Assembly (NCBI GenBank): GCA_951394045.1
Contig: OX595988.1
Coordinates: 2,433,352 to 2,497,351 of the forward strand
Source of the DNA: Nitzschia sp. DOCU1
Lineage: Eukaryota; Bacillariophyta; Bacillariophyceae; Bacillariales; Bacillariaceae
DNA: 64,000 nucleotides
Direction of reading: 5' to 3'
In this document: positions 43,601-51,927 of the stretch, piece after piece
How the letters are laid out: each line of letters starts with the position of its first letter
How positions within the stretch are numbered: the first letter of the stretch is position 1
Program-made: the position numbers and the translations under genes
Notes under the pieces: generated by a model
What the model was told of the DNA's origin: nothing
The model's database searches: none
Seen by the model: the letters and a program-made list of their open reading frames with translations, nothing else

Positions 43601-46600
43601 TCGCTGTAAAGAGTCGTGAAAAAGCTGCACGCGTGCAACCAATAACCTTCGTGGTAGCGTTTTGCCCGCATCCTCCCCATCTTTGAACCACACGGTACTA
43701 CAACTACCATACATTTGTGCCCGTTGCAAAGATTCCGTCATGTGATCGGCTTGCGACAGAAGCGCGAAGTCGGTCGCCAACTGTTTCTGTGCCTTCCATA
43801 TCGTCTTGCCTTCTTGGGATCGAAATGCCGCACCACGACGAGTGAGGAGGAGAAGTGCAATGTCGCTGGTCTCCTTGCAGATCTTGGAATCCATGCTTAT
43901 CAGCCCTTTGTACTTGCGATCAGCTGCAGAAGCTTCGCCGCCCGACGTGGCACCGGTGTCCATGTCATCTGGATGTCCCTTGAGCTTGAATGTTTCCGAA
44001 GCAATCAAGGAAGTCATGGTAGTTACAAAGGAACACAATCTGCCGCGAGATTGCAGGATAGACCGGTGTGTCTCGTCAGATGTACTCTTAAGCAATTTGT
44101 GCATTGCCTGCTCGTAAGGGAACAACGTCAAGTCAGCGAGCTCGTCCGGGCAAGGGATGCCGCCTTCCATCTGGATTGCCCCGCCATTGCTTTCCTCTAC
44201 ACCTTCTCCCGTATCGACGTCGAGCAGAATGCCAGCACCTCCACGAAGAGCGTATCGAATCACTCGTAGACAACGACGCATCTCTTGAAAATCGAAACTG
44301 TAGCCAGTGCTGTCGGCGTCAACTTCCATCGACACCATTTGTGGAAGTGTCGCTATTCGTCCTAGGACATGCTTTGCGAGCAAACTCCAAGCTAGCTCGA
44401 CACATTCACCGTCAGGTACATGCCATTGGACAGCATCATTTTGAAGCTGCGACGATCGCCCCAAAATCATCGTGTCATCATTTTCCTTCTTCACACATCG
44501 GGGGACAGTATCACAAGGGAGGACGTATGATTCACAGCACGTCGCTAACGTATGTCGAAGGAGCTTGCACCCCGTTTTGTGCACGTGTTTGTCCTTGCTT
44601 TCGAGCGCAAATGCGATGGCACGGGCGATTTCCTTCTTGTGTTTCTTGATACCCAAGCCGCAAGCCCTCACTGAGCCCGCAAGGCAGCGCAATCGATACG
44701 TAACTGTCTTGTTAGAGTGATGCTGCAAATCATCCATCAAAACTGGAACCAGCGCATCCAAGCCAGGACTATCAACTTCACCAGTTTCGGCGTTGACGCG
44801 AGCAGAGCATGCTGCCTGGCACAACAACGAGGCATCCTTTGAAGCAGAAGGGAGGGTTTCTTCCTCCAGAAATCGCGCGACGGACTGAACGGCCGACTTG
44901 TGGATTTCCTTGTCCATTGATGCAAACGCTTGAATCAAAGTCTCTTTCAAAACACGAGAGAAATTTCGAGCCTGCTGCACATCCGCAGACGAGTGACGGG
45001 AGGCTACGCCTGAGGCGGTCTTTCCTGCCTTTTCTCGTTCTCCAGTGGCCCGAAGGAGTGCGTAGACACGTTCCAGAAACTCCAGAACCCAATCACTCAG
45101 TGCAAAGGCCGCTTCGTCTACCAACAAACGGAAATCCAAATCACTAACATCAGAGCCCTGCTTCAGCAACGAAGTCTCTGGCAATGCTTCCAACGCGCTC
45201 AGATAGTCCGGATGATGAGTTGGCTTGTAAAGTGAGCCCAACAAATCATGTCCAACCCGCATTGTATCATCCGCCTCATTTGATGCTGAACCTGGCAGCT
45301 GCAACGTCTTCCATTTCTCTGGTGATCCTCCAACCGGAATCCAGGATGTCAAGCTTCGATACAAAATGAGTGTCCGGATCGTTTTGTTTTGATCGTTGCT
45401 GTCTATACCCGCCAGACTTAGACGCAGAATCTCTGGGAGGCGCACCAGCAAAATATTAGGACTGCTCCGTAATGCGGGTTGCAGGAGTCTGGTCAAGGCG
45501 CTCAACGCGGCGGGGGCTTGATGGGCCAGGTTGACAGCCGAAATATCCAAGGCTCGCGTTGCAAAATCGATAAAAGCAGGTGTCACTCGACTTGGATCAA
45601 TCTGCGCCAGATACAGCATAGCAGCCTCTCCAGCACGTCCGACGTGGCCATTCTTACTATACAAGGACTGTTGGCAGAGAGGCAAGAGAGCATCCATCAA
45701 GGCAACGATTTCTTGCGGTGGCAGGCTTGCGACCGAAAGCGTTGGCTCGACGTTACAAAGTGCTTCCACTAAGGCGGGTCGAGTCGCCCGCAGAGTCTCA
45801 ATGCTACCAGCCGTTCCCATTCGACAACACAGTTCGTAACAAAAGTAATGAAGAAAGGCACCCAGAGTAAACGTCCACGAGCCCAGGTTGCTGGGGTTGA
45901 AGTAGGGAGTCACAAAATTCAAAAATCGAAGGACATCTCGTGTACCTTCCGATGTACCGCCTTGGGTCTCCCCCGTACCTAATCCGATGACTAGCAACTT
46001 GGCTACCTTGGCCACAAAGTCAATGCCTTCTTCGTACGACGAACTCGCTCCGGCAAATACCTTGAGACGGGAAGGGCAGCTTCTCGATCGAGGAGTGGAG
46101 GCACTCGGGAAACTCTTATCCATGGACGTCCCTCCAATGGGTAGCTGCAACCAGTACTGTGCATGCGTCAATAGGCGGCGTCGAATCGGACCCCAGTCGT
46201 ATCCTACCGGTAAATGTTTGCGAGCCCGACAGAGGAGGGCTAGCCAGAGAAAATCCATTTCAGGGCAACGATCAATGTTACTCCAGGCATCAAACCACAA
46301 GGGGAGTCGCTCCAAATAGTACTGTGAAGTACATCTGGAGGGCTGAAAGAGATATAGTATGATCAAAGAGCGATAGCAAGCATGTGTATGCGAATGAAAC
46401 ATGACATCTGTTTTGACCATGTCCCAGATGGCAATGGCAGTTCGATCGTCAATAGCCGCTGGGTCGTCAGGTCGAAGACCCTGATCAAAGAAGTGTCTGG
46501 CATCTCGAATAAGCTGTACGGTTCGCTTGACAATGGTACTTTGTCGTGAATTGGATGCCGTGGGAGCTGTGCCTACTTTGTGCTCGTCCAAATAGGGAGC

Positions 46601-47428
46601 TGTCCGCAGGAGCATTCGCAACAGTGCCTTCCAGTGAATGATCAGCAAGAACCGAGGATCTAGCTTCTCTGCACTTTCTTCCACCTTTGGGAAGATGGCA
46701 GCGTTTGAAACACTACGGAGCGGTCCCTTATTGGACAACATGTTGACCACTAGTGACAAGAGCACCTCTCGGGCTGGAGAAGGAAGGGCGAATCGCCTGC
46801 TGGCGAGATCCTCTTCCAGAGTCTCAGCATCTGGCGCATTCTCAAAGGAGGCTTCTCCTTCTGTCGATGCTGCCCCGCCAATGTATCCTACGTTTTCATA
46901 GTACAAAGTGACCTTGCGTTCACCACTTTCCTCTTCTACTTCTGACAAGGTGTAAGTTGCCGACGCGAGCTTGAGAATGTGCAAAATCATCCGCGAGAGC
47001 TCAAGTCTGGAAAGACCGCCGTGCTTGAGACTCTCCAAGGACGAAAGTTGAGAGGAAATTCGAGCACAAGTCCGCATCAAGACACTCAAAGTCTCTGTTG
47101 GCTTTGGACCATCGCCCGCTTGTGACCCCTCATCTTCATCGGCTTCTCCATCATCCTCCTCTTCCATGGGAAGCTCCTCCTCCTCCTCTTCATCAGTAAT
47201 GTCAGTATGTTTGTTATCCACAAGCATGGATTCTGAGATCTGCAGGGACTCTACCAGTCTCAAAACGTAACGAGACTTTTTATAGGCATACTTGGTAATG
47301 AACGGAATGCCATCCTCTTCGTCGCGATGATGCGGTGGAAGGTTCAAATGAAAAGCATGCGGATGCTTCCAGCTGGGACCTTCGTTTTCATCTCGAACAA
47401 GAGGCGTACCGTCTTGCAAAGACGTCAT
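40616..47428 (-). CDS. PSME4: Proteasome activator PA200/Blm10
   Basis: 2270 residues from the ATG at 47428; the frame continues upstream to 47647 only with non-ATG starts. This is a HEAT/ARM-repeat giant of the family, larger than the roughly 1840 residues of the animal protein. Diagnostic segments include LPLWFDAWSNIDRCPEMDFL and HLPVGYDWGPIRRRLLTHAQ (family 'W-D-P-Y-I-P-x-I-F' area), QLPIGGTS, and the C-terminal block with SWELHRKMFT-type D-N-W-E-L-H-R. The last residues SPHYYA form an HbYX-like end (Y-Y-A) that inserts in the 20S alpha ring. It caps the 20S proteasome and promotes ubiquitin-independent degradation. An acidic loop (DEEEEEE) lies near residue 110. There is no intron in nearly 7 kb. 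Confidence 0.93.
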   Translation of the reverse strand: MTSLQDGTPLVRDENEGPSWKHPHAFHLNLPPHHRDEEDGIPFITKYAYKKSRYVLRLVESLQISESMLVDNKHTDITDEEEEEELPMEEEDDGEADEDEGSQAGDGPKPTETLSVLMRTCARISSQLSSLESLKHGGLSRLELSRMILHILKLASATYTLSEVEEESGERKVTLYYENVGYIGGAASTEGEASFENAPDAETLEEDLASRRFALPSPAREVLLSLVVNMLSNKGPLRSVSNAAIFPKVEESAEKLDPRFLLIIHWKALLRMLLRTAPYLDEHKVGTAPTASNSRQSTIVKRTVQLIRDARHFFDQGLRPDDPAAIDDRTAIAIWDMVKTDVMFHSHTHACYRSLIILYLFQPSRCTSQYYLERLPLWFDAWSNIDRCPEMDFLWLALLCRARKHLPVGYDWGPIRRRLLTHAQYWLQLPIGGTSMDKSFPSASTPRSRSCPSRLKVFAGASSSYEEGIDFVAKVAKLLVIGLGTGETQGGTSEGTRDVLRFLNFVTPYFNPSNLGSWTFTLGAFLHYFCYELCCRMGTAGSIETLRATRPALVEALCNVEPTLSVASLPPQEIVALMDALLPLCQQSLYSKNGHVGRAGEAAMLYLAQIDPSRVTPAFIDFATRALDISAVNLAHQAPAALSALTRLLQPALRSSPNILLVRLPEILRLSLAGIDSNDQNKTIRTLILYRSLTSWIPVGGSPEKWKTLQLPGSASNEADDTMRVGHDLLGSLYKPTHHPDYLSALEALPETSLLKQGSDVSDLDFRLLVDEAAFALSDWVLEFLERVYALLRATGEREKAGKTASGVASRHSSADVQQARNFSRVLKETLIQAFASMDKEIHKSAVQSVARFLEEETLPSASKDASLLCQAACSARVNAETGEVDSPGLDALVPVLMDDLQHHSNKTVTYRLRCLAGSVRACGLGIKKHKKEIARAIAFALESKDKHVHKTGCKLLRHTLATCCESYVLPCDTVPRCVKKENDDTMILGRSSQLQNDAVQWHVPDGECVELAWSLLAKHVLGRIATLPQMVSMEVDADSTGYSFDFQEMRRCLRVIRYALRGGAGILLDVDTGEGVEESNGGAIQMEGGIPCPDELADLTLFPYEQAMHKLLKSTSDETHRSILQSRGRLCSFVTTMTSLIASETFKLKGHPDDMDTGATSGGEASAADRKYKGLISMDSKICKETSDIALLLLTRRGAAFRSQEGKTIWKAQKQLATDFALLSQADHMTESLQRAQMYGSCSTVWFKDGEDAGKTLPRRLLVARVQLFHDSLQRTASFEVPRRLRRLAKARKGARNILFSTSTTINDVNSMMTQLLASTPSPALDSYEGIVDGLFALCCHSNTQVRASAIGVVDYAITRFGWLLRHRVPRLLAAVNLKDDAMHGKFGVPSCAALKSQVDAQGKRKRLAEVMKGVCSILATPRAGKLMMSSEKMRLEFVATICGTEALVSIMPAEEMQKMVHYLHSLFSPFRLKFYSLPRATLHDRQIHEKCLVYLLDTLANEKGTETEEGDAKAAHWRKLMHACWFLTVQVDDEDIEAKDSDIPAKLWKTCFHIMEHEFGQPLQRVALGLFGRLVMMTKAGPARQMLRDQMITESFCRFFGNALVYDHKEDSSVGGGHDAQWAAGVADMIRDSARNIAPRSLFPFQRTNQSSGTFKVSHAQMVEQILLGLDQADATLAAKHLLAFAREMAASPPSEDQRNQQCTSAEIFAGICRACLQMFGDDNLETLWKSELLPFLDDVVSKIPISLSGAYFDCVRFSIQFSPPKRFYPMTSWLFGKVEGTLWDPSKKGAVSDGTKDEEMEQQAGKNGTKQGTDGFTAQSKWLYLCCALLVELDETEVDGTMRRTPWYTYTLCGATDAETAMQTEAEMQQSWKLISEKLLPRLIGALGHPYESCRDHIAGCLFRICYCHRKMASSTVSRGPSRANSSISLVSLGVDADDPGTYIVQKLLALQKSVEESYQIRYNSLITARRFFSYCIHFGEAKHEFVDYIIPLLPLAFEALNSTVEDSGEASEADTVAKRALEAEVVKGYRYTIAELSIAPVMSYGGNADISKVLAAAADASKHETWQVRHAAANFLRCFQGSHKFLFTEQHAEQTTSIAAGLLSDDRREVSSAAMAAVTGIIAALPSDAVAKLVQKYVTQARKSTLNRKKKGTKSPAESKDEPDEEQVKKEQKRARTQQSSVFFLCATILSHPYDTPPYVPKALAAISKHSFERNAPLGVRDIVKKCCAEYKRTHMSDNWELHRKMFTQEEIEALEDVVSSPHYYA

Positions 47429-48007
47429 GGTCTTTCTGGATACTTTTACTGCCACGCTGCTCGGGCAATCAATCAACCAAGCACCGCTGTTCACTCGTCG
47501 CACTAGTAGCTGACAAAAATGTGCGCGCCGCTGCTTGGAATCACCGCAATAAGTCGTTGTATCCTTTGTTGAAACTGTTTCCTTTGGGTCCAAAATCTGT
47601 TGCAATGTCTTGGATGGCTTGTCACTTGTATGTGACACGGACAACAATAGCCTTTGGATGGATGGGTGAATTTGTCGCCACTGTGCTTCTTTCCTACCTT
47701 CAACACGAGAGAGAGACGGTTGTCAACATTTTTCTTCCCCATGAAAGGATTTTGGTTCGAAGGGGTCGAACAGGAACCAAACGAAGAAGACATCCGTCGC
47801 AAAAAGACCGTGGACGATGCCAGCCGAAGACCATCTGGCCGTCTCACCCAAAATGACGTATCTTGTGATTTGGGGGGGGTCAGGATTGCCCCAATGTCTG
47901 TCCACCACCAAAAAAGTGGAACTGCGCGCACCCCCACAGTCATCAGTCCAACGGGTCCAAAAACTGAAAACGCCACCCAAAAATCCAACCAAGAAACGCG
48001 CCAAAAT

Positions 48008-51000
48008 ATGATTGACGATGACGACGAAGCGCCGATGGAGGCACCTCCGCTTCCACCCCCACCGCCGGATCCTCACCCTGACCACACACTGAACAAACTG
48101 GCTTTTGTTCCGGTCTCAAACTCCATCTCCATCCCTCTCAACGGATCTGACAACCCCCCACTGTCCCAAATCGCGCACAATTCCCGCACAGTCGTCGCTA
48201 ATTTCTCCTCATCCCCATACAGCCCCGACTACCCTTCCAACCATCCCTCCACCATCCAAAATCCTACCCCCCTCAACAATCTCACCTCACCTCCCGACTC
48301 TATTGAACCTATCAACATCCTTCGCGCCCTACGGAAAACGAACTCCAACGAAATTCCCTACTGGGAGGAATCACATCCCCACAAACGAGAACATCTACGC
48401 TACACACAACAAATTTCTGCTTGGAACATGCTTTCAGCTCGCCATTTTACTACCCCTACTTTTCGAGACACCTCCCACTCCGCTATCCACGCCCTCCTTA
48501 TGTACCTGAAACCGCAACCCGACGAAATCTATCTCGCCATCCGACGACATCCCCTGGTTCTGAACCGCCCTTGGTGGTCCATCAACGACCCCGTCCTCCA
48601 ACATCCCATCAAACTCCTTCAATACCAAGCTGTCCAAGATCACCGTCTACAAGGCCTCATCCGTGCCCAAGCCGCCTGGGAAAACCATCGTCTCACGCAA
48701 CACCACGGCCGAGACAGCCCCGCTGAGCTTCCTCACGAATTCCCTGCCACTGACCCTCGCCATCCTCTCTCAGACACGGGGGCATATTTCTCTTTTGACA
48801 CCACCGAACACTTTTCCATCATCAATATAGCCTTCCTGGACCCCACACGCCACCATTTTCCAACGGTCCCCTTAAATTTCAAATCTCTACCATCCAAAAC
48901 TCCCACTTTACGAGCCGGCCCACCCACACAACATTACCAACGCCCATCTCCGATATCCGACCCATCATTGCCGCACCACTCTCGACACCCACCCTCATCA
49001 ACCTTCTTCCATCCCACGGTTCGTTTCGCTGATCACACCCTGACACCACGAACCCTCTGGACCCCACGCAACACACAGTACTTTCATCACTCTCTCTTGA
49101 CACCTTTCTTGCCACCGGTTCTTTCCGATGACATCTACCGGGAGATCGCCCACAACTTGACATCTTCTCCCCTCACCAAGTCTCAACAGTTCCTCTCTTA
49201 TATACTCCCCCCGCCCGCCAACCGTCGAACCCTTCTCTCTTTCCTCCAAAACGGCGATACTCCAGCGCCAAACGGCGATGCGCCAAACATCGGTATTCCC
49301 TCCGGCGATACATTATCAACCAGCGATACGCCACCACATGAACACACGCCGACGCCGCCTCAACCTCTCCCACCCACAATTGGAACTCAACAACCGCTTT
49401 CAACCGTCCTTCTTCTACCTCTCTTGTCGACCATGTCGCCCCCTGCCTTGAACCCGTCTGATGCCACCACGCCCGTGGCAACTTCGAACCACCGCCCGTT
49501 CGCCCCCAACCGTACCACGATCTCCGATTTTCTTCCTGTGATCAACCACAAGAAAAACCATCGCAAACCTCAGGCCAACACCCACCAAACTTTTCCCGAA
49601 ACCACCCTTGCCGACCCCCTCACCGCCAACACCTACCAAACCTTCCCCGACACCGCCCTTGCCAACCGCACACCTCCCACCACGTCCGCCTTCCCTCCTC
49701 TCGCCAACAGAGCCCACGCTCATGCCAAACCCGTCAAACCTACTGCCACCAAACCCGCCGCCCACTCAAAATCCGCTACCAAATCCGCTGGCAAACCTAT
49801 CACCAACCTCACTACCAAACCCTCCAACCATGCTGCTTCACTCGACACCAAGCCCATCACCACCAAAACCAAACCTGTCGCCTCTGAACCCGTCAAACCT
49901 GCCACCATCGAAACCATCCAACCCGCCCCTACCACTGCCACCGCCAATCACAACGCCAACGCCACTGATGACGACGATTCTCTCAACTCTCGTGACAGCA
50001 ATCTTTCCGAATCCCCATCAGACAAGGCCGCCATCCCTCCCTCGCCCACCACAAAGTTACCCAGCAACATCTTCGACATGGAGTTCGTCATGACGGCTCG
50101 TGTCTTTGACAATTCCGAAATCCTCGACCCAATCATCAACGCAGACATGATCTTCGAGATCCTCGATACCACCTTGGCTAATCATCTCGAGCGTCTTCCC
50201 GCCCTTCTTTTTCGCATTTTCAAAGTCGACTTCGACATCACCAAGCCGGCCCCCATCAAGAACTTTCTGAAAGCCGCCAATCCCAACAACCCCAAAACCC
50301 CTCCACCTGTCTACCACAACTACTCCATCGTACTACGCCCAGCCATTTCGGAAGACCAGTTCGATCCAGAACTGTTCCTCGAACAATGTCGCACCTTCGC
50401 CCTCCAACAATGGCATCTTCATCCCCGTCTTCATTTCTCTCACACCACCGAACTCCTGGGAACTACCCTTACCCCAATTGTCGCTGACAACCCTTGGACC
50501 GTCCACACCCGCTTGATTCCCACCTCCCCCAACAATCTTGAGGTGGCCACCCAGTTTGCCGTTCTCGTCGGCCCGCTCCCTGAATTCCTCGGTCGTCGCT
50601 CTCACTACCGCATCGGCCTTGACCTTCTATCACGCATCCACCGTCAAATTTGCCCTTTGCTCTCCGATTACGACCCAGTTGCGGCCGCAATGAAGCGCGA
50701 TTTCTACACCTTCCATCGCCTCATTGGGATCTACGTTGGCCCTCTCACTTTGACCGGCCATGACACCAGGAAAACCAAGAAAGTTAGTCTCTTCCACCTC
50801 ACCACAACATCTCCCCACGCAGCTCACCTTCTCCTCGAAGCCGCCCTCAAGACCTCCTTTTCCATCTACGGCTTTCACACCGTCATCTCACCCAACCCAC
50901 CCCCAGCCAAACGATCCGACTTCATATCCAGCTGTCTGGATTTGGCTAAGGACATCCGCCTACTCATACCCATCGAAACTGACCGCCTCAACATTCCACA

Positions 51001-51925
51001 GGACCCACCAACCTCCATCCTTTCTTTCGAACAGTCAATCATCTCCGCGACCCCCAATCTTCGCGCCGTCGTCCCTATCTTCTCTCATCACGACCCTTGC
51101 TCCACCTCGTGGAAGCTTTACTTCACCCAAACGCCTGCCACTATGCGGTACACTCCCTCCACAGTCGACTCTTTCCTCCTTCCGACATTCCTTCATCCAC
51201 CTCGCCCCAGCTACGCACACTATGCCGCCTCTCCAGCCAGACCATCGCCCTCTCGTTCCACCAATCCGAAATCTAATCCAAATCGTTGGACACTCGCAAT
51301 CGATCACGCAAACACCGAGGCGTTCTGCCAATTCCGCAACCCCAAGCCCACCGATCCTCCACCACCTGATCATCACGTCGTCACACCGACTCGCAGCGCC
51401 AAACGGCCACATGACTCCACCTCACCCCCACCCCGCCATCCTCCCCCCGGCCCCTCGTCCAATCCTTTCGACCCTCTCGTCGATTCCGCTGACGACGATT
51501 CCACTGACGAACACGATGCCGACGACGACAACGCCGACGATAACGCCGACGTCATGCATAATACACGCGCCACAACCACCACCAACAACGCCGATGATGA
51601 CTCCAGCACCCACTGCTCCCCCGCTCGCTCCCCCGACCTCCTCCAAGACACTCCCCCTGCCGACAACGATCAACATATGAGTGATCGTGATTCCCCTGCC
51701 CTCTCGACCGGAAGTAGCGACCCTGGTCCTGACTCGTTTCCTCCCGAGTACTCCAACACACAGATCGACAACTTTCGACAGTTGGAACTCCAAATCCATT
51801 CGGAAGCTCCAGCGCTCCTCACATCCTTTCGTCAGGTCATGCGCTCCACCCTCCATGCACGAGAGCCCCCCGAAACCCTAATTTCCATTGTGCAGGACAT
51901 GTTGTTACGCCAATCGTCTCCATAA
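48008..51925 (+). CDS. Retrotransposon ORF1 protein
   Basis: 1305 residues from the ATG at 48008 (MIDDDDEAPMEAPPLPPPPP), preferred over earlier in-frame codons since those lie in sequence that looks like host DNA. The protein is Pro/Thr/His-rich. Around residues 510-640 it has degenerate internal repeats (QTFPETTLADPLTAN / QTFPDTALANR, and K-P-x-x-T/K-P motifs). A more compact region follows (about 690-1110; MEFVMTARVFDNSEIL, RRSHYRIGLDLLSRIHRQIC), and the tail is acidic (DDDSTDEHDADDDNADDNAD). I recognise no domain. It may be an RNA-binding/chaperone ORF1p, by analogy with other two-ORF LINEs; that is inference. It ends with TAA at 51923-51925. Confidence 0.75.
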   Translation: MIDDDDEAPMEAPPLPPPPPDPHPDHTLNKLAFVPVSNSISIPLNGSDNPPLSQIAHNSRTVVANFSSSPYSPDYPSNHPSTIQNPTPLNNLTSPPDSIEPINILRALRKTNSNEIPYWEESHPHKREHLRYTQQISAWNMLSARHFTTPTFRDTSHSAIHALLMYLKPQPDEIYLAIRRHPLVLNRPWWSINDPVLQHPIKLLQYQAVQDHRLQGLIRAQAAWENHRLTQHHGRDSPAELPHEFPATDPRHPLSDTGAYFSFDTTEHFSIINIAFLDPTRHHFPTVPLNFKSLPSKTPTLRAGPPTQHYQRPSPISDPSLPHHSRHPPSSTFFHPTVRFADHTLTPRTLWTPRNTQYFHHSLLTPFLPPVLSDDIYREIAHNLTSSPLTKSQQFLSYILPPPANRRTLLSFLQNGDTPAPNGDAPNIGIPSGDTLSTSDTPPHEHTPTPPQPLPPTIGTQQPLSTVLLLPLLSTMSPPALNPSDATTPVATSNHRPFAPNRTTISDFLPVINHKKNHRKPQANTHQTFPETTLADPLTANTYQTFPDTALANRTPPTTSAFPPLANRAHAHAKPVKPTATKPAAHSKSATKSAGKPITNLTTKPSNHAASLDTKPITTKTKPVASEPVKPATIETIQPAPTTATANHNANATDDDDSLNSRDSNLSESPSDKAAIPPSPTTKLPSNIFDMEFVMTARVFDNSEILDPIINADMIFEILDTTLANHLERLPALLFRIFKVDFDITKPAPIKNFLKAANPNNPKTPPPVYHNYSIVLRPAISEDQFDPELFLEQCRTFALQQWHLHPRLHFSHTTELLGTTLTPIVADNPWTVHTRLIPTSPNNLEVATQFAVLVGPLPEFLGRRSHYRIGLDLLSRIHRQICPLLSDYDPVAAAMKRDFYTFHRLIGIYVGPLTLTGHDTRKTKKVSLFHLTTTSPHAAHLLLEAALKTSFSIYGFHTVISPNPPPAKRSDFISSCLDLAKDIRLLIPIETDRLNIPQDPPTSILSFEQSIISATPNLRAVVPIFSHHDPCSTSWKLYFTQTPATMRYTPSTVDSFLLPTFLHPPRPSYAHYAASPARPSPSRSTNPKSNPNRWTLAIDHANTEAFCQFRNPKPTDPPPPDHHVVTPTRSAKRPHDSTSPPPRHPPPGPSSNPFDPLVDSADDDSTDEHDADDDNADDNADVMHNTRATTTTNNADDDSSTHCSPARSPDLLQDTPPADNDQHMSDRDSPALSTGSSDPGPDSFPPEYSNTQIDNFRQLELQIHSEAPALLTSFRQVMRSTLHAREPPETLISIVQDMLLRQSSP

Positions 51926-51927
51926 CG

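Noticed and set aside
50760..51680. 306-codon + strand ORF within the retroelement
   Set aside because: A shifted frame of ORF1 kept open by the C-rich, stop-poor composition; no protein-like pattern.
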